DNA from: Petrolisthes cinctipes
Taxonomy: Eukaryota > Arthropoda > Malacostraca > Decapoda > Porcellanidae
Length of the DNA: 64,000 nt
Direction of reading: 5' to 3'
Assembly (NCBI GenBank): GCA_033782935.1
Contig: JAWQEG010000135.1
Span: 684,501 to 748,500, forward strand
Translations under genes and position numbers: made by a program
In this document: positions 33,837 through 44,205 of the stretch, one piece after another
Layout of the letters: each line of letters begins with the position of its first letter
How positions within the stretch are numbered: position 1 is the first letter of the stretch
The notes under the pieces: generated by a model
The model's database searches: none
What the model saw: the letters and a program-made list of their open reading frames with translations, nothing else
Told to the model about the DNA's origin: nothing

Positions 33837-35251
33837 TTAAGTTATAAAGTTTTTATAGTGCTGTATACATACTGATTCTAATATTCTACGTTTCTTGAAA
33901 TTGATGCACTTAATTATCATTTTACCAGAATTCCAATCAATACAGTGGTTGTTGTCATATGTATGGACAAAGTCAGCATTATTTGTGTTACAATTCGTCA
34001 TATCTCGTTTATGTTCTTTCATTCTAACATCTAAAGATCTCCCAGTTTCACCTATATAAACTAAGTCACAGTCTTTGCAAGGAATTTTGTATACTCCTGC
34101 TTGGGGCTGAACAGTGGCATTATTTCTTACAAGAGTAGTTTTGATATTAGAAGTATATTGAAGGATATGTTTACATCAAGTTCTCTGCTAACTGACTGAA
34201 TTTCTTCCAGACTTTTTACATAAGGAAGACATAAATAAGGTTTCTTTTCGGACTGACATTTAGGAACATAGAAGGTTTTCCTAGCCTTATAATAAGCTTT
34301 TCTGACAAACCAATCAGGATATTTCAAGTTACGAAATATAATCCAAATTTTGTTGTTTTCTACCTCTAAATTTTGGGGGCTACAAATTCTTAATGCTCTG
34401 AGAAACAAGGTAGATATAACAGACATTTTGATAGAATCATTATGATAAGAGAATAAATGAATGTATATATCACAATGAGTGTGTTTCCTATAGACAGTGA
34501 AAGTAGGGAAGTCATTAATTTTAGTAACCAAAACATCAAGGAAGGGTAGGAACCCATCAATTTCCCATTCCATTTTGAAATTGATAGATGGAACCAAGTC
34601 ATTTAATTTGCAAAAGAAATCTTCAAAATTATTGAGACTGTTGGGCCAAAAGGAGAAAATGTCATCTACATACCTATGCCATATTAGATTTGGGGGTGCA
34701 ATGTTGGATAATAACTCAGTTTCAAAAAATTCAATATACAAATTACTAAGGATGGGGAATAACGGAGACCCCATAGCATTGCCAAAACGCTGAATGAAGA
34801 ATTTATCATTAAAAGAAAAAGCATTGGATGAAACACAAAGATTAATTAATTCAAGGAAGGAAGATATTGGCATACTCAAATCTAAATCATAGTCTGACAT
34901 TTTCCTACTTAGAAATTCTAATACATCGTTAAGTGGCACTTTAGTGAAGAGTGAATCTACATCAAAACTTACCATTTTTCCATTAGTCAGGTTTAGAGAC
35001 TTAATTTTATCATTAAAATGTGAGGAATTTTTAATGTGTGAACTTGAGATGCATCCCACTAATGGTGATAATTTATTGGCTAAGAATGTTGATAATTTGT
35101 AGCTAAATGATCCACAGTACGAAACAATGGGGCGAAGAGGAACACCATTCTTATGTGTTTTGGGTAGACCATATATGTGTGGAAGTTTAGGGTTGACTTG
35201 CATGAACCATTTGGCATCGATGTTGGGCACATTATTGTGTAGTTCTTTCAC
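33837..35251 (-). pseudogene. ORF2 (RT + GIY-YIG), U14, one-base deletion
   Basis: Open for 374 residues covering RT, thumb and hinge, then shifted by the one-T deletion near 34155 (gtatattgaagg). EN is intact in the other frame and ends at 33837. YVDD is present. The predicted 374-residue product is identical to that of U16. Confidence 0.87.
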
Positions 35252-36107
35252 AGTACGGTTGAACGAGGTGGACAGACACTTTAATTAAGGGAGAAGATCT
35301 CAACTTTTCATAAGTGGTGACGTCATTTAATAGATTTAACATCTTTTCTTCGTAGTTAACTTTATCAAGTATCACAACTGAGTTGCTCTTGTCAGCTTTA
35401 GTTATGAAAATGGAGTTGTTTTTTCTTAAATTCTCCAAGGCCAAACGAAACCGCCTAGGAATGGAATCATAGGAGTTAAAATGATCCAAAAAGCCATTGA
35501 TTATAAAACCATTAAGGCACGGGAAATTATGCCTTCCATTAAATACAGACGCAACAAAATCTAGGGCAATATTTCTACCAGGTTTTAGAGCAAAAGAAAA
35601 ACCCAGTTGCAGCACTTGATTTTCAATTTCCGATAGCACATAGGACGACAAATTCACCACTGAGCCCATAACACCACAGTTGTTCCACTCACTGGCACTG
35701 CACAATTCGCTGATGACTCTGTTGTGTCTAATCCTGGTCTTGTTCACTTCATGGTTACACTTGTTACTGGCTGTCTGAAGTACGGATTCCAACAAATCAT
35801 CATGAAGGTGTCCTTTGAGAAGTCGTATGTTACGTCGAAGAAGCCAATACGACTCATCAACTTCTCGTTTTATGCAGGCAACACGCTCAAGTAGAGTAGC
35901 ACGGGCAACATCAGGAAACTGTGTAGTCCTCCATCTAAAGAACGGCAAGAAAGACTTAGGGATGACTTGTTTATGGAGGAATTTCAGTTGAAGCTTCTTT
36001 TTCTTGACTGCCGTTAAACACTTCTCGTAACGTCGGAAGCAGGTGGTCAGGAACGGGAAAGTCAGCAGGAAGGAGGAGAAGAGGTGGTGTCTGATCGTGG
36101 GATCCAT
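35232..36107 (-). CDS. ORF1 (N-terminal PLE protein), U14
   Basis: Full-length, 291 codons; has Thr in FLTTCFRR, shared with U16 and U17. Confidence 0.83.
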   Translation of the reverse strand: MDPTIRHHLFSSFLLTFPFLTTCFRRYEKCLTAVKKKKLQLKFLHKQVIPKSFLPFFRWRTTQFPDVARATLLERVACIKREVDESYWLLRRNIRLLKGHLHDDLLESVLQTASNKCNHEVNKTRIRHNRVISELCSASEWNNCGVMGSVVNLSSYVLSEIENQVLQLGFSFALKPGRNIALDFVASVFNGRHNFPCLNGFIINGFLDHFNSYDSIPRRFRLALENLRKNNSIFITKADKSNSVVILDKVNYEEKMLNLLNDVTTYEKLRSSPLIKVSVHLVQPYCERTTQ

Positions 36108-36189
36108 AATGGAGTGGTAATTCACAATGACGTGAAGAGCAGCATGCTAAGAAAAACCCACTTTTTATAGACAAAAATGATTTAATATG

Positions 36190-36221
36190 GACGTTTCGGA
36201 GGCAACTACCTCCCTCTTCAG
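36190..36221 (-). ncRNA. Hammerhead-like ribozyme core, U14
   Basis: Identical to the U3 reference core. Confidence 0.55.
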
Positions 36222-36429
36222 CAGTACAGAGTTGAATGAAACATGAAAGGAAATTAGGCAGCTGACAGGAGGAGGGAGGGACAAGGTGTGTTCTGATGAC
36301 AGACAACACCTCACCTCACCTCACCCAACCGACCTGACCTGGCCATTCTTCAGGGATCCGACCCCACATCTGGGAGGGATTTGACCACTAGTGCTCTCAT
36401 TAATGGATCTAGTTTGAGCATACCTTCAT

Positions 36430-37845
36430 TTAAGTTATAAAGTTTTTATAGTGCTGTATACATACTGATTCTAATATTCTACGTTTCTTGAAATTGTTGC
36501 ACTTAATTATCATTTTACTAGACTTCCAATCAATACAGTGGTTGTTGTCATATGCATGGACAAAGTCAGCATTATTTGTGTTACAATTCGTCATATCTCG
36601 TTTATGTTCTTTCATTCTAACATCTAAAGATCTCCCAGTTTCACCTATATAAACTAAGTCACAGTCTTTGCAAGGAATTTTGTATACTCCTGCTTGGGGC
36701 TGGACAGTGGCATTATTTCTTACAAGAGTAGTTTTGATACTAGAAGTATATTTGAAGGATATGTTTACATCAAGTTCTCTGCTAACTGACTGAATTTCTT
36801 CCAGACTTTTTACATAAGGAAGACATAAATAAGGTTTCTTTTCGGACTGACATTTAGGAACATAGAAGGTTTTCCTAGCCTTATAATAAGCTTTTCTGAC
36901 AAACCAATCAGGATATTTCAAGTTACGAAATATAATCCAAATTTTGTTGTTTTCTACCTCTAAATTTTGGGGGCTACAAATTCTTAATGCTCTGAGAAAC
37001 AAGGTAGATATAACAGACATTTTGATAGAATCATTATGATAAGAGAATAAATGAATGTATATATCACAATGAGTGTGTTTCCTATAGACAGTGAAAGTAG
37101 GGAAGTCATTAATTTTAGTAACCAAAACATCAAGGAAGGGTAGGAACCCATCAATTTCCCATTCCATTTTGAAATTGATAGATGGAACCAAGTCATTTAA
37201 TTTGCAAAAGAAATCTTCAAAATTATTGAGACTGTTGGGCCAAAAGGAGAAAATGTCATCTACATACCTATGCCATATTAGATTTGGGGGTGCAATGTTG
37301 GATAATAACTCAGTTTCAAAAAATTCCATATACAAATTACTAAGGATGGGGGATAACGGCGACCCCATAGCATTGCCAAAACGCTGAATGAAGAATTTAT
37401 CGTTAAAAGAAAAATCATTGGATGAAACACAAAGATTAATTAATTCAAGGAAGGAAGATATTGGCATACCCAAATCTAAATCATAGTCTGGCATTTTCCT
37501 ACTTAGAAATTCTAATACATCGTTAAGTGGCACTTTAGTGAAGAGTGAATCTACATCAAAACTTACCATTTTTCCATTAGTCAGGTTTAGAGACTTAATT
37601 TTATCATTAAAATGTGAGGAATTTTTAATGTGTGAACTTGAGATGCATCCCACTAATGGTGATAATTTATTGGCTAAGAATGTTGATAATTTGTAGCTAA
37701 ATGATCCACAGTACGAAACAATGGGGAGAAGAGGAACACCATTCTTATGTGTTTTGGGTAGACCATATATGTGTGGAAGTTTAGGGTTGACTTGCATGAA
37801 CCATTTGGCATCGATGTTGGGCACATTATTGTGTAGTTCTTTCAC
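36430..37845 (-). CDS. ORF2: RT + GIY-YIG endonuclease, U15, full length
   Basis: Open for 471 residues with YVDD and an intact GIY-YIG domain. Like U13 it has Leu in place of Arg in the VPLRPIV block. It shares Asp in SSNDFSFN and DWKSSK in EN with U17. Confidence 0.86.
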   Translation of the reverse strand: MKELHNNVPNIDAKWFMQVNPKLPHIYGLPKTHKNGVPLLPIVSYCGSFSYKLSTFLANKLSPLVGCISSSHIKNSSHFNDKIKSLNLTNGKMVSFDVDSLFTKVPLNDVLEFLSRKMPDYDLDLGMPISSFLELINLCVSSNDFSFNDKFFIQRFGNAMGSPLSPILSNLYMEFFETELLSNIAPPNLIWHRYVDDIFSFWPNSLNNFEDFFCKLNDLVPSINFKMEWEIDGFLPFLDVLVTKINDFPTFTVYRKHTHCDIYIHLFSYHNDSIKMSVISTLFLRALRICSPQNLEVENNKIWIIFRNLKYPDWFVRKAYYKARKTFYVPKCQSEKKPYLCLPYVKSLEEIQSVSRELDVNISFKYTSSIKTTLVRNNATVQPQAGVYKIPCKDCDLVYIGETGRSLDVRMKEHKRDMTNCNTNNADFVHAYDNNHCIDWKSSKMIIKCNNFKKRRILESVCIQHYKNFIT

Positions 37846-38701
37846 AGTACGGTTGAACGAGGTGGACAGACACTTTAATTAAGGGAGAAGATCTCAACTT
37901 TTCATAAGTGGTGACGTCATTAAATAGATTTAACATCTTTTCTTCGTAGTTAACTTTATCAAGTATCACAACTGAGTTGCTCTTTTCAGCTTTAGTTATG
38001 AAAATGGAGTTGTTTTTTCTTAAATTCTCCAAGGCCAAACGAAACCGCCTAGGAATGGAATCATAGGAGTTAAAATGATCCAAAAAGCCATTGATTATAA
38101 AACCATTAAGGCACGGGAAATTATGCCTTCCATTAAATACAGACGCAACAAAATCTAGGGCAATATTTCTACCAGGTTTTAGAGCAAAAGAAAAACCCAG
38201 TTGCAACACTTGATTTTCAATTTCCGATAGCACATAGGACGACAAATTCACCACTGAGCCCATAACACCACAGTTGTTCCACTCACTGGCACTGCACAAT
38301 TCGCTGATGACTCTGTTGTGTCTAATCCTGGTCTTGTTCACTTCATGGTTACACTTGTTACTGGCTGTCTGAAGTACGGATTCCAACAAATCATCATGAA
38401 GGTGTCCTTTGAGAAGTCGTATGTTACGTCGAAGAAGCCAATACGACTCATCAACTTCTCGTTTTATGCAGGCAACACGCTCAAGTAGAGTAGCACGGGC
38501 AACATCAGGAAACTGTGTAGTCCTCCATCTAAAGAACGGCAAGAAAGACTTAGGGATGACTTGTTTATGGAGGAATTTCAGTTGAAGCTTCTTTTTCTTG
38601 ACTGCCGTTAAACACTTCTCGTAACGTCGGAAGCAGGAGGTCAGGAACGGGAAAGTCAGCAGGAAGGAGGAGAAGAGGTGGTGTCTGATCGTGGGATCCA
38701 T
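37826..38701 (-). CDS. ORF1 (N-terminal PLE protein), U15
   Basis: Full-length, 291 codons; same private changes as U13 (ITKAEK, LNLFND), 5,182 bases apart. Confidence 0.83.
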   Translation of the reverse strand: MDPTIRHHLFSSFLLTFPFLTSCFRRYEKCLTAVKKKKLQLKFLHKQVIPKSFLPFFRWRTTQFPDVARATLLERVACIKREVDESYWLLRRNIRLLKGHLHDDLLESVLQTASNKCNHEVNKTRIRHNRVISELCSASEWNNCGVMGSVVNLSSYVLSEIENQVLQLGFSFALKPGRNIALDFVASVFNGRHNFPCLNGFIINGFLDHFNSYDSIPRRFRLALENLRKNNSIFITKAEKSNSVVILDKVNYEEKMLNLFNDVTTYEKLRSSPLIKVSVHLVQPYCERTTQ

Positions 38702-38783
38702 AATGGAGTGGTAATTCACAATGACGTGAAGAGCAGCATGCTAAGAAAAACCCACTTTTTATAGACAAAAAGCATTTAATATG

Positions 38784-38815
38784 GACGTTTCGGAGGCAAC
38801 TACCTCCCTCTTCAG
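38784..38815 (-). ncRNA. Hammerhead-like ribozyme core, U15
   Basis: Identical to the U3 reference core. Confidence 0.55.
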
Positions 38816-39018
38816 CAGTACAGAGTTGAATGAAACATGAAAGGAAAATAGGCAGCTGACAGGAGGAGGGAGGGACAAGGTGTGTTCTGATGACAGACAA
38901 CACCTCACCTCACCTCACCCAACCGACCTGACCATTCCTCAGGGATCCGACCCCACATCTGGGAGGGATTTGACCACTAGTGCTCTCATTAATGGATCTA
39001 GTTTGAGCATACCTTCAT

Positions 39019-40433
39019 TTAAGTTATAAAGTTTTTATAGTGCTGTATACATACTGATTCTAATATTCTACGTTTCTTGAAATTGATGCACTTAATTATC
39101 ATTTTACCAGAATTCCAATCAATACAGTGGTTGTTGTCATATGTATGGACAAAGTCAGCATTATTTGTGTTACAATTCGTCATATCTCGTTTATGTTCTT
39201 TCATTCTAACATCTAAAGATCTCCCAGTTTCACCTATATAAACTAAGTCACAGTCTTTGCAAGGAATTTTGTATACTCCTGCTTGGGGCTGAACAGTGGC
39301 ATTATTTCTTACAAGAGTAGTTTTGATATTAGAAGTATATTGAAGGATATGTTTACATCAAGTTCTCTGCTAACTGACTGAATTTCTTCCAGACTTTTTA
39401 CATAAGGAAGACATAAATAAGGTTTCTTTTCGGACTGACATTTAGGAACATAGAAGGTTTTCCTAGCCTTATAATAAGCTTTTCTGACAAACCAATCAGG
39501 ATATTTCAAGTTACGAAATATAATCCAAATTTTGTTGTTTTCTACCTCTAAATTTTGGGGGCTACAAATTCTTAATGCTCTGAGAAACAAGGTAGATATA
39601 ACAGACATTTTGATAGAATCATTATGATAAGAGAATAAATGAATGTATATATCACAATGAGTGTGTTTCCTATAGACAGTGAAAGTAGGGAAGTCATTAA
39701 TTTTAGTAACCAAAACATCAAGGAAGGGTAGGAACCCATCAATTTCCCATTCCATTTTGAAATTGATAGATGGAACCAAGTCATTTAATTTGCAAAAGAA
39801 ATCTTCAAAATTATTGAGACTGTTGGGCCAAAAGGAGAAAATGTCATCTACATACCTATGCCATATTAGATTTGGGGGTGCAATGTTGGATAATAACTCA
39901 GTTTCAAAAAATTCAATATACAAATTACTAAGGATGGGGAATAACGGAGACCCCATAGCATTGCCAAAACGCTGAATGAAGAATTTATCATTAAAAGAAA
40001 AAGCATTGGATGAAACACAAAGATTAATTAATTCAAGGAAGGAAGATATTGGCATACTCAAATCTAAATCATAGTCTGACATTTTCCTACTTAGAAATTC
40101 TAATACATCGTTAAGTGGCACTTTAGTGAAGAGTGAATCTACATCAAAACTTACCATTTTTCCATTAGTCAGGTTTAGAGACTTAATTTTATCATTAAAA
40201 TGTGAGGAATTTTTAATGTGTGAACTTGAGATGCATCCCACTAATGGTGATAATTTATTGGCTAAGAATGTTGATAATTTGTAGCTAAATGATCCACAGT
40301 ACGAAACAATGGGGCGAAGAGGAACACCATTCTTATGTGTTTTGGGTAGACCATATATGTGTGGAAGTTTAGGGTTGACTTGCATGAACCATTTGGCATC
40401 GATGTTGGGCACATTATTGTGTAGTTCTTTCAC
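39019..40433 (-). pseudogene. ORF2 (RT + GIY-YIG), U16, one-base deletion
   Basis: Same one-T deletion as U12 and U14 (near 39337). RT with YVDD is open for 374 residues; EN continues in the other frame to 39019. Confidence 0.87.
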
Positions 40434-41289
40434 AGTACGGTTGAACGAGGTGGACAGACACTTTAATTAAGGGAGAAGATCTCAACTTTTCATAAGTGGT
40501 GACGTCATTTAATAGATTTAACATCTTTTCTTCGTAGTTAACTTTATCAAGTATCACAACTGAGTTGCTCTTGTCAGCTTTAGTTATGAAAATGGAGTTG
40601 TTTTTTCTTAAATTCTCCAAGGCCAAACGAAACCGCCTAGGAATGGAATCATAGGAGTTAAAATGATCCAAAAAGCCATTGATTATAAAACCATTAAGGC
40701 ACGGGAAATTATGCCTTCCATTAAATACAGACGCAACAAAATCTAGGGCAATATTTCTACCAGGTTTTAGAGCAAAAGAAAAACCCAGTTGCAGCACTTG
40801 ATTTTCAATTTCCGATAGCACATAGGACGACAAATTCACCACTGAGCCCATAACACCACAGTTGTTCCACTCACTGGCACTGCACAATTCGCTGATGACT
40901 CTGTTGTGTCTAATCCTGGTCTTGTTCACTTCATGGTTACACTTGTTACTGGCTGTCTGAAGTACGGATTCCAACAAATCATCATGAAGGTGTCCTTTGA
41001 GAAGTCGTATGTTACGTCGAAGAAGCCAATACGACTCATCAACTTCTCGTTTTATGCAGGCAACACGCTCAAGTAGAGTAGCACGGGCAACATCAGGAAA
41101 CTGTGTAGTCCTCCATCTAAAGAACGGCAAGAAAGACTTAGGGATGACTTGTTTATGGAGGAATTTCAGTTGAAGCTTCTTTTTCTTGACTGCCGTTAAA
41201 CACTTCTCGTAACGTCGGAAGCAGGTGGTCAGGAACGGGAAAGTCAGCAGGAAGGAGGAGAAGAGGTGGTGTCTGATCGTGGGATCCAT
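40414..41289 (-). CDS. ORF1 (N-terminal PLE protein), U16
   Basis: Full-length, 291 codons; predicted protein identical to U14. Confidence 0.83.
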   Translation of the reverse strand: MDPTIRHHLFSSFLLTFPFLTTCFRRYEKCLTAVKKKKLQLKFLHKQVIPKSFLPFFRWRTTQFPDVARATLLERVACIKREVDESYWLLRRNIRLLKGHLHDDLLESVLQTASNKCNHEVNKTRIRHNRVISELCSASEWNNCGVMGSVVNLSSYVLSEIENQVLQLGFSFALKPGRNIALDFVASVFNGRHNFPCLNGFIINGFLDHFNSYDSIPRRFRLALENLRKNNSIFITKADKSNSVVILDKVNYEEKMLNLLNDVTTYEKLRSSPLIKVSVHLVQPYCERTTQ

Positions 41290-41371
41290 AATGGAGTGGT
41301 AATTCACAATGACGTGAAGAGCAGCATGCTAAGAAAAACCCACTTTTTATAGACAAAAATGATTTAATATG

Positions 41372-41403
41372 GACGTTTCGGAGGCAACTACCTCCTTCTT
41401 CAG
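41372..41403 (-). ncRNA. Hammerhead-like ribozyme core, U16
   Basis: The extra base between CUGAAGA and stem II is A instead of G. The stem II pairs are unchanged. Confidence 0.55.
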
Positions 41404-41611
41404 CAGTACAGAGTTGAATGAAACATGAAAGGAAATTAGGCAGCTGACAGGAGGAGGGAGGGACAAGGTGTGTTCTGATGACAGACAACACCTCACCTCA
41501 CCTCACCCAACCGACCTGACCTGGCCATTCTTCAGGGATCCGACCCCACATCTGGGAGGGATTTGACCACTAGTGCTCTCATTAATGGATCTAGTTTGAG
41601 CATACCTTCAT

Positions 41612-43027
41612 TTAAGTTATAAAGTTTTTATAGTGCTGTATACATACTGATTCTAATATTCTACGTTTCTTGAAATTGTTGCACTTAATTATCATTTTAC
41701 TAGACTTCCAATCAATACAGTGGTTGTTGTCATATGCATGGACAAAGTCAGCATTATTTGTGTTACAATTCGTCATATCTCGTTTATGTTCTTTCATTCT
41801 AACATCTAAAGATCTCCCAGTTTCACCTATATAAACTAAGTCACAGTCTTTGCAAGGAATTTTGTATACTCCTGCTTGGGGCTGGACAGTGGCATTATTT
41901 CTTACAAGAGTAGTTTTGATACTAGAAGTATATTTGAAGGATATGTTTACATCAAGTTCTCTGCTAACTGACTGAATTTCTTCCAGACTTTTTACATAAG
42001 GAAGACATAAATAAGGTTTCTTTTCGGACTGACATTTAGGAACATAGAAGGTTTTCCTAGCCTTATAATAAGCTTTTCTGACAAACCAATCAGGATATTT
42101 CAAGTTACGAAATATAATCCAAATTTTGTTGTTTTCTACCTCTAAATTTTGGGGGCTACAAATTCTTAATGCTCTGAGAAACAAGGTAGATATAACAGAC
42201 ATTTTGATAGAATCATTATGATAAGAGAATAAATGAATGTATATATCACAATGAGTGTGTTTCCTATAGACAGTGAAAGTAGGGAAGTCATTAATTTTAG
42301 TAACCAAAACATCAAGGAAGGGTAGGAACCCATCAATTTCCCATTCCATTTTGAAATTGATAGATGGAACCAAGTCATTTAATTTGCAAAAGAAATCTTC
42401 AAAATTATTGAGACTGTTGGGCCAAAAGGAGAAAATGTCATCTACATACCTATGCCATATTAGATTTGGGGGTGCAATGTTGGATAATAACTCAGTTTCA
42501 AAAAATTCCATATACAAATTACTAAGGATGGGGGATAACGGCGACCCCATAGCATTGCCAAAACGCTGAATGAAGAATTTATCGTTAAAAGAAAAATCAT
42601 TGGATGAAACACAAAGATTAATTAATTCAAGGAAGGAAGATATTGGCATACCCAAATCTAAATCATAGTCTGGCATTTTCCTACTTAGAAATTCTAATAC
42701 ATCGTTAAGTGGCACTTTAGTGAAGAGTGAATCTACATCAAAACTTACCATTTTTCCATTAGTCAGGTTTAGAGACTTAATTTTATCATTAAAATGTGAG
42801 GAATTTTTAATGTGTGAACTTGAGATGCATCCCACTAATGGTGATAATTTATTGGCTAAGAATGTTGATAATTTGTAGCTAAATGATCCACAGTACGAAA
42901 CAATGGGGCGAAGAGGAACACCATTCTTATGTGTTTTGGGTAGACCATATATGTGTGGAAGTTTAGGGTTGACTTGCATGAACCATTTGGCATCGATGTT
43001 GGGCACATTATTGTGTAGTTCTTTCAC
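41612..43027 (-). CDS. ORF2: RT + GIY-YIG endonuclease, U17, full length
   Basis: The product would copy element RNA into DNA at a nick made by its own endonuclease, in the nucleus. Residues count from the GTG at 43027. RT: IYGLPKTHK 26-34, PLRPIVS 38-44, motif A SFDVDSLF 95-102 (Asp97), motif B' NAMGSPLSP 158-166, motif C YVDD 194-197 (Asp196 catalytic), motif D LPFLDV 235-240, thumb motif VYRKHTH 253-259. After a hinge, GIY-YIG: GVY 386-388, CxxC 392/395, YIG 399-401, Arg410, Glu459. This order is that of Penelope/Poseidon-group PLEs. The frame opens at 43060, right after a TAA, and overlaps ORF1 by 53 bases in the +1 frame; there is no ATG near the start. So this is the C-terminal two-thirds of an ancestral single protein, or is reached by frameshifting. 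Confidence 0.9.
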   Translation of the reverse strand: MKELHNNVPNIDAKWFMQVNPKLPHIYGLPKTHKNGVPLRPIVSYCGSFSYKLSTFLANKLSPLVGCISSSHIKNSSHFNDKIKSLNLTNGKMVSFDVDSLFTKVPLNDVLEFLSRKMPDYDLDLGMPISSFLELINLCVSSNDFSFNDKFFIQRFGNAMGSPLSPILSNLYMEFFETELLSNIAPPNLIWHRYVDDIFSFWPNSLNNFEDFFCKLNDLVPSINFKMEWEIDGFLPFLDVLVTKINDFPTFTVYRKHTHCDIYIHLFSYHNDSIKMSVISTLFLRALRICSPQNLEVENNKIWIIFRNLKYPDWFVRKAYYKARKTFYVPKCQSEKKPYLCLPYVKSLEEIQSVSRELDVNISFKYTSSIKTTLVRNNATVQPQAGVYKIPCKDCDLVYIGETGRSLDVRMKEHKRDMTNCNTNNADFVHAYDNNHCIDWKSSKMIIKCNNFKKRRILESVCIQHYKNFIT

Positions 43028-43883
43028 AGTACGGTTGAACGAGGTGGACAGACACTTTAATTAAGGGAGAAGATCTCAACTTTTCATAAGTGGTGACGTC
43101 ATTTAATAGATTTAACATCTTTTCTTCGTAGTTAACTTTATCAAGTATCACAACTGAGTTGCTCTTGTCAGCTTTAGTTATGAAAATGGAGTTGTTTTTT
43201 CTTAAATTCTCCAAGGCCAAACGAAACCGCCTAGGAATGGAATCATAGGAGTTAAAATGATCCAAAAAGCCATTGATTATAAAACCATTAAGGTACGGGA
43301 AATTATGCCTTCCATTAAATACAGACGCAACAAAATCTAGGGCAATATTTCTACCAGGTTTTAGAGCAAAAGAAAAACCCAGTTGCAACACTTGATTTTC
43401 AATTTCCGATAGCACATAGGACGACAAATTCACCACTGAGCCTATAACACCACAGTTGTTCCACTCACTGGCACTGCACAATTCGCTGATGACTCTGTTG
43501 TGTCTAATCCTGGTCTTGTTCACTTCATGGTTACACTTGTTACTGGCTGTCTGAAGTACGGATTCCAACAAATCATCATGAAGGTGTCCTTTGAGAAGTC
43601 GTATGTTACGTCGAAGAAGCCAATACGACTCATCAACTTCTCGTTTTATGCAGGCAACACGCTCAAGTAGAGTGGCACGGGCAACATCAGGAAACTGTGT
43701 AGTCCTCCATCTAAAGAACGGCAAGAAAGACTTAGGGATGACTTGTTTATGGAGGAATTTCAGTTGAAGCTTCTTTTTCTTGACTGCCTTTAAACACTTC
43801 TCGTAACGTCGGAAGCAGGTGGTCAGGAACGGGAAAGTCAGCAGGAAGGAGGAGAAGAGGTGGTGTCTGATCGTGGGATCCAT
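43008..43883 (-). CDS. ORF1: N-terminal PLE protein with RT block 1, U17
   Basis: The 291 residues from the first ATG (within cat at 43881-43883) form the N-terminal third of a PLE polyprotein. A hydrophobic start (residues 9-23) is followed by a basic stretch with KKKK at 35-38, then VIPKSF 48-53, the PLE-typical VVNLSSYVLSE at 150-160, and the RT finger block ITKADKSNSVVIL at 235-247 with TTYEKL at 264-269. After PLIKV (273-277) the reading VQPYCERTTQ looks random, while the +1 frame reads RFNRTVKELL, which looks like real PLE protein. The break therefore lies in about 43025-43060. An in-frame TAG in the leader, 14 codons before a GTG at 43901, limits the start. Units of this copy differ by Lys for Thr in CLTAVK and Ile in GVIGS. 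Confidence 0.86.
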   Translation of the reverse strand: MDPTIRHHLFSSFLLTFPFLTTCFRRYEKCLKAVKKKKLQLKFLHKQVIPKSFLPFFRWRTTQFPDVARATLLERVACIKREVDESYWLLRRNIRLLKGHLHDDLLESVLQTASNKCNHEVNKTRIRHNRVISELCSASEWNNCGVIGSVVNLSSYVLSEIENQVLQLGFSFALKPGRNIALDFVASVFNGRHNFPYLNGFIINGFLDHFNSYDSIPRRFRLALENLRKNNSIFITKADKSNSVVILDKVNYEEKMLNLLNDVTTYEKLRSSPLIKVSVHLVQPYCERTTQ

Positions 43884-43965
43884 AATGGAGTGGTAATTCA
43901 CAATGACGTGAAGAGCAGCATGCTAAGAAAAACCCACTTTTTATAGACAAAAATGATTTAATATG

Positions 43966-43997
43966 GACGTTTCGGAGGCAACTACCTCCCTCTTCAG
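43966..43997 (-). ncRNA. Hammerhead-like ribozyme core, U17
   Basis: Identical to the U3 reference core. Confidence 0.55.
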
Positions 43998-44205
43998 CAG
44001 TACAGAGTTGAATGAAACATGAAAGGAAAATAGGCAGCTGACAGGAGGAGGGAGGGACAAGGTGTGTTCTGATGACAGACAACACCTCACCTCACCTCAC
44101 CCAACCGACCTGACCTGGCCATTCTTCAGGGATCCGACCCCACATCTGGGAGGGATTTGACCACTAGTGCTCTCATTAATGGATCTAGTTTGAGCATACC
44201 TTCAT

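Larger units (their letters stand above)
33751..36343 (-). mobile_element. PLE unit U14, block B, 2593 bp
   Basis: Pairs with U16 at 5,182 bases; shares private variants such as attgatgcac near 33900. Confidence 0.95.
36344..38932 (-). mobile_element. PLE unit U15, block B, 2589 bp
   Basis: Both ORFs open. It begins with cattcttcaggg, a variant shared with U17 and U18. Confidence 0.96.
38933..41525 (-). mobile_element. PLE unit U16, block B, 2593 bp
   Basis: Near-exact partner of U14, including its ORF2 lesion. Confidence 0.95.
41526..44119 (-). mobile_element. PLE unit U17, block B, 2594 bp (best-preserved)
   Basis: Both ORFs are open and the conserved Arg of the RT2 block is kept, so this is the best reference copy. 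Only the ORF1/ORF2 frame change is abnormal. Confidence 0.96.

Noticed and set aside
36984..37196. 70-codon minus-strand frame inside RT (MTWFHLSIS...)
   Set aside because: Alternative frame over motifs D and E of ORF2; a shadow of the real RT frame.
37091..37387. Plus-strand open frame of about 98 codons repeated in nearly every unit (MKVGKSLIL...)
   Set aside because: It lies antisense to RT motifs B' to D and shrinks by exactly seven codons where the 21-base deletion occurs. It recurs only because the units are alike, and it resembles no family I know.
38565..38903. Minus-strand 112-codon frame over the leader and ORF1 start (MLSVIRTHL...)
   Set aside because: It begins with GTG, not ATG, runs through the ribozyme motif, and overlaps the part of ORF1 that reads like PLE protein. 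It is probably open by chance and kept by homogenisation.
43008..43060. A small intron joining ORF1 and ORF2
   Set aside because: PLEs may hold introns, but the two frames overlap by about 53 bases and no room or splice-site pair is visible.
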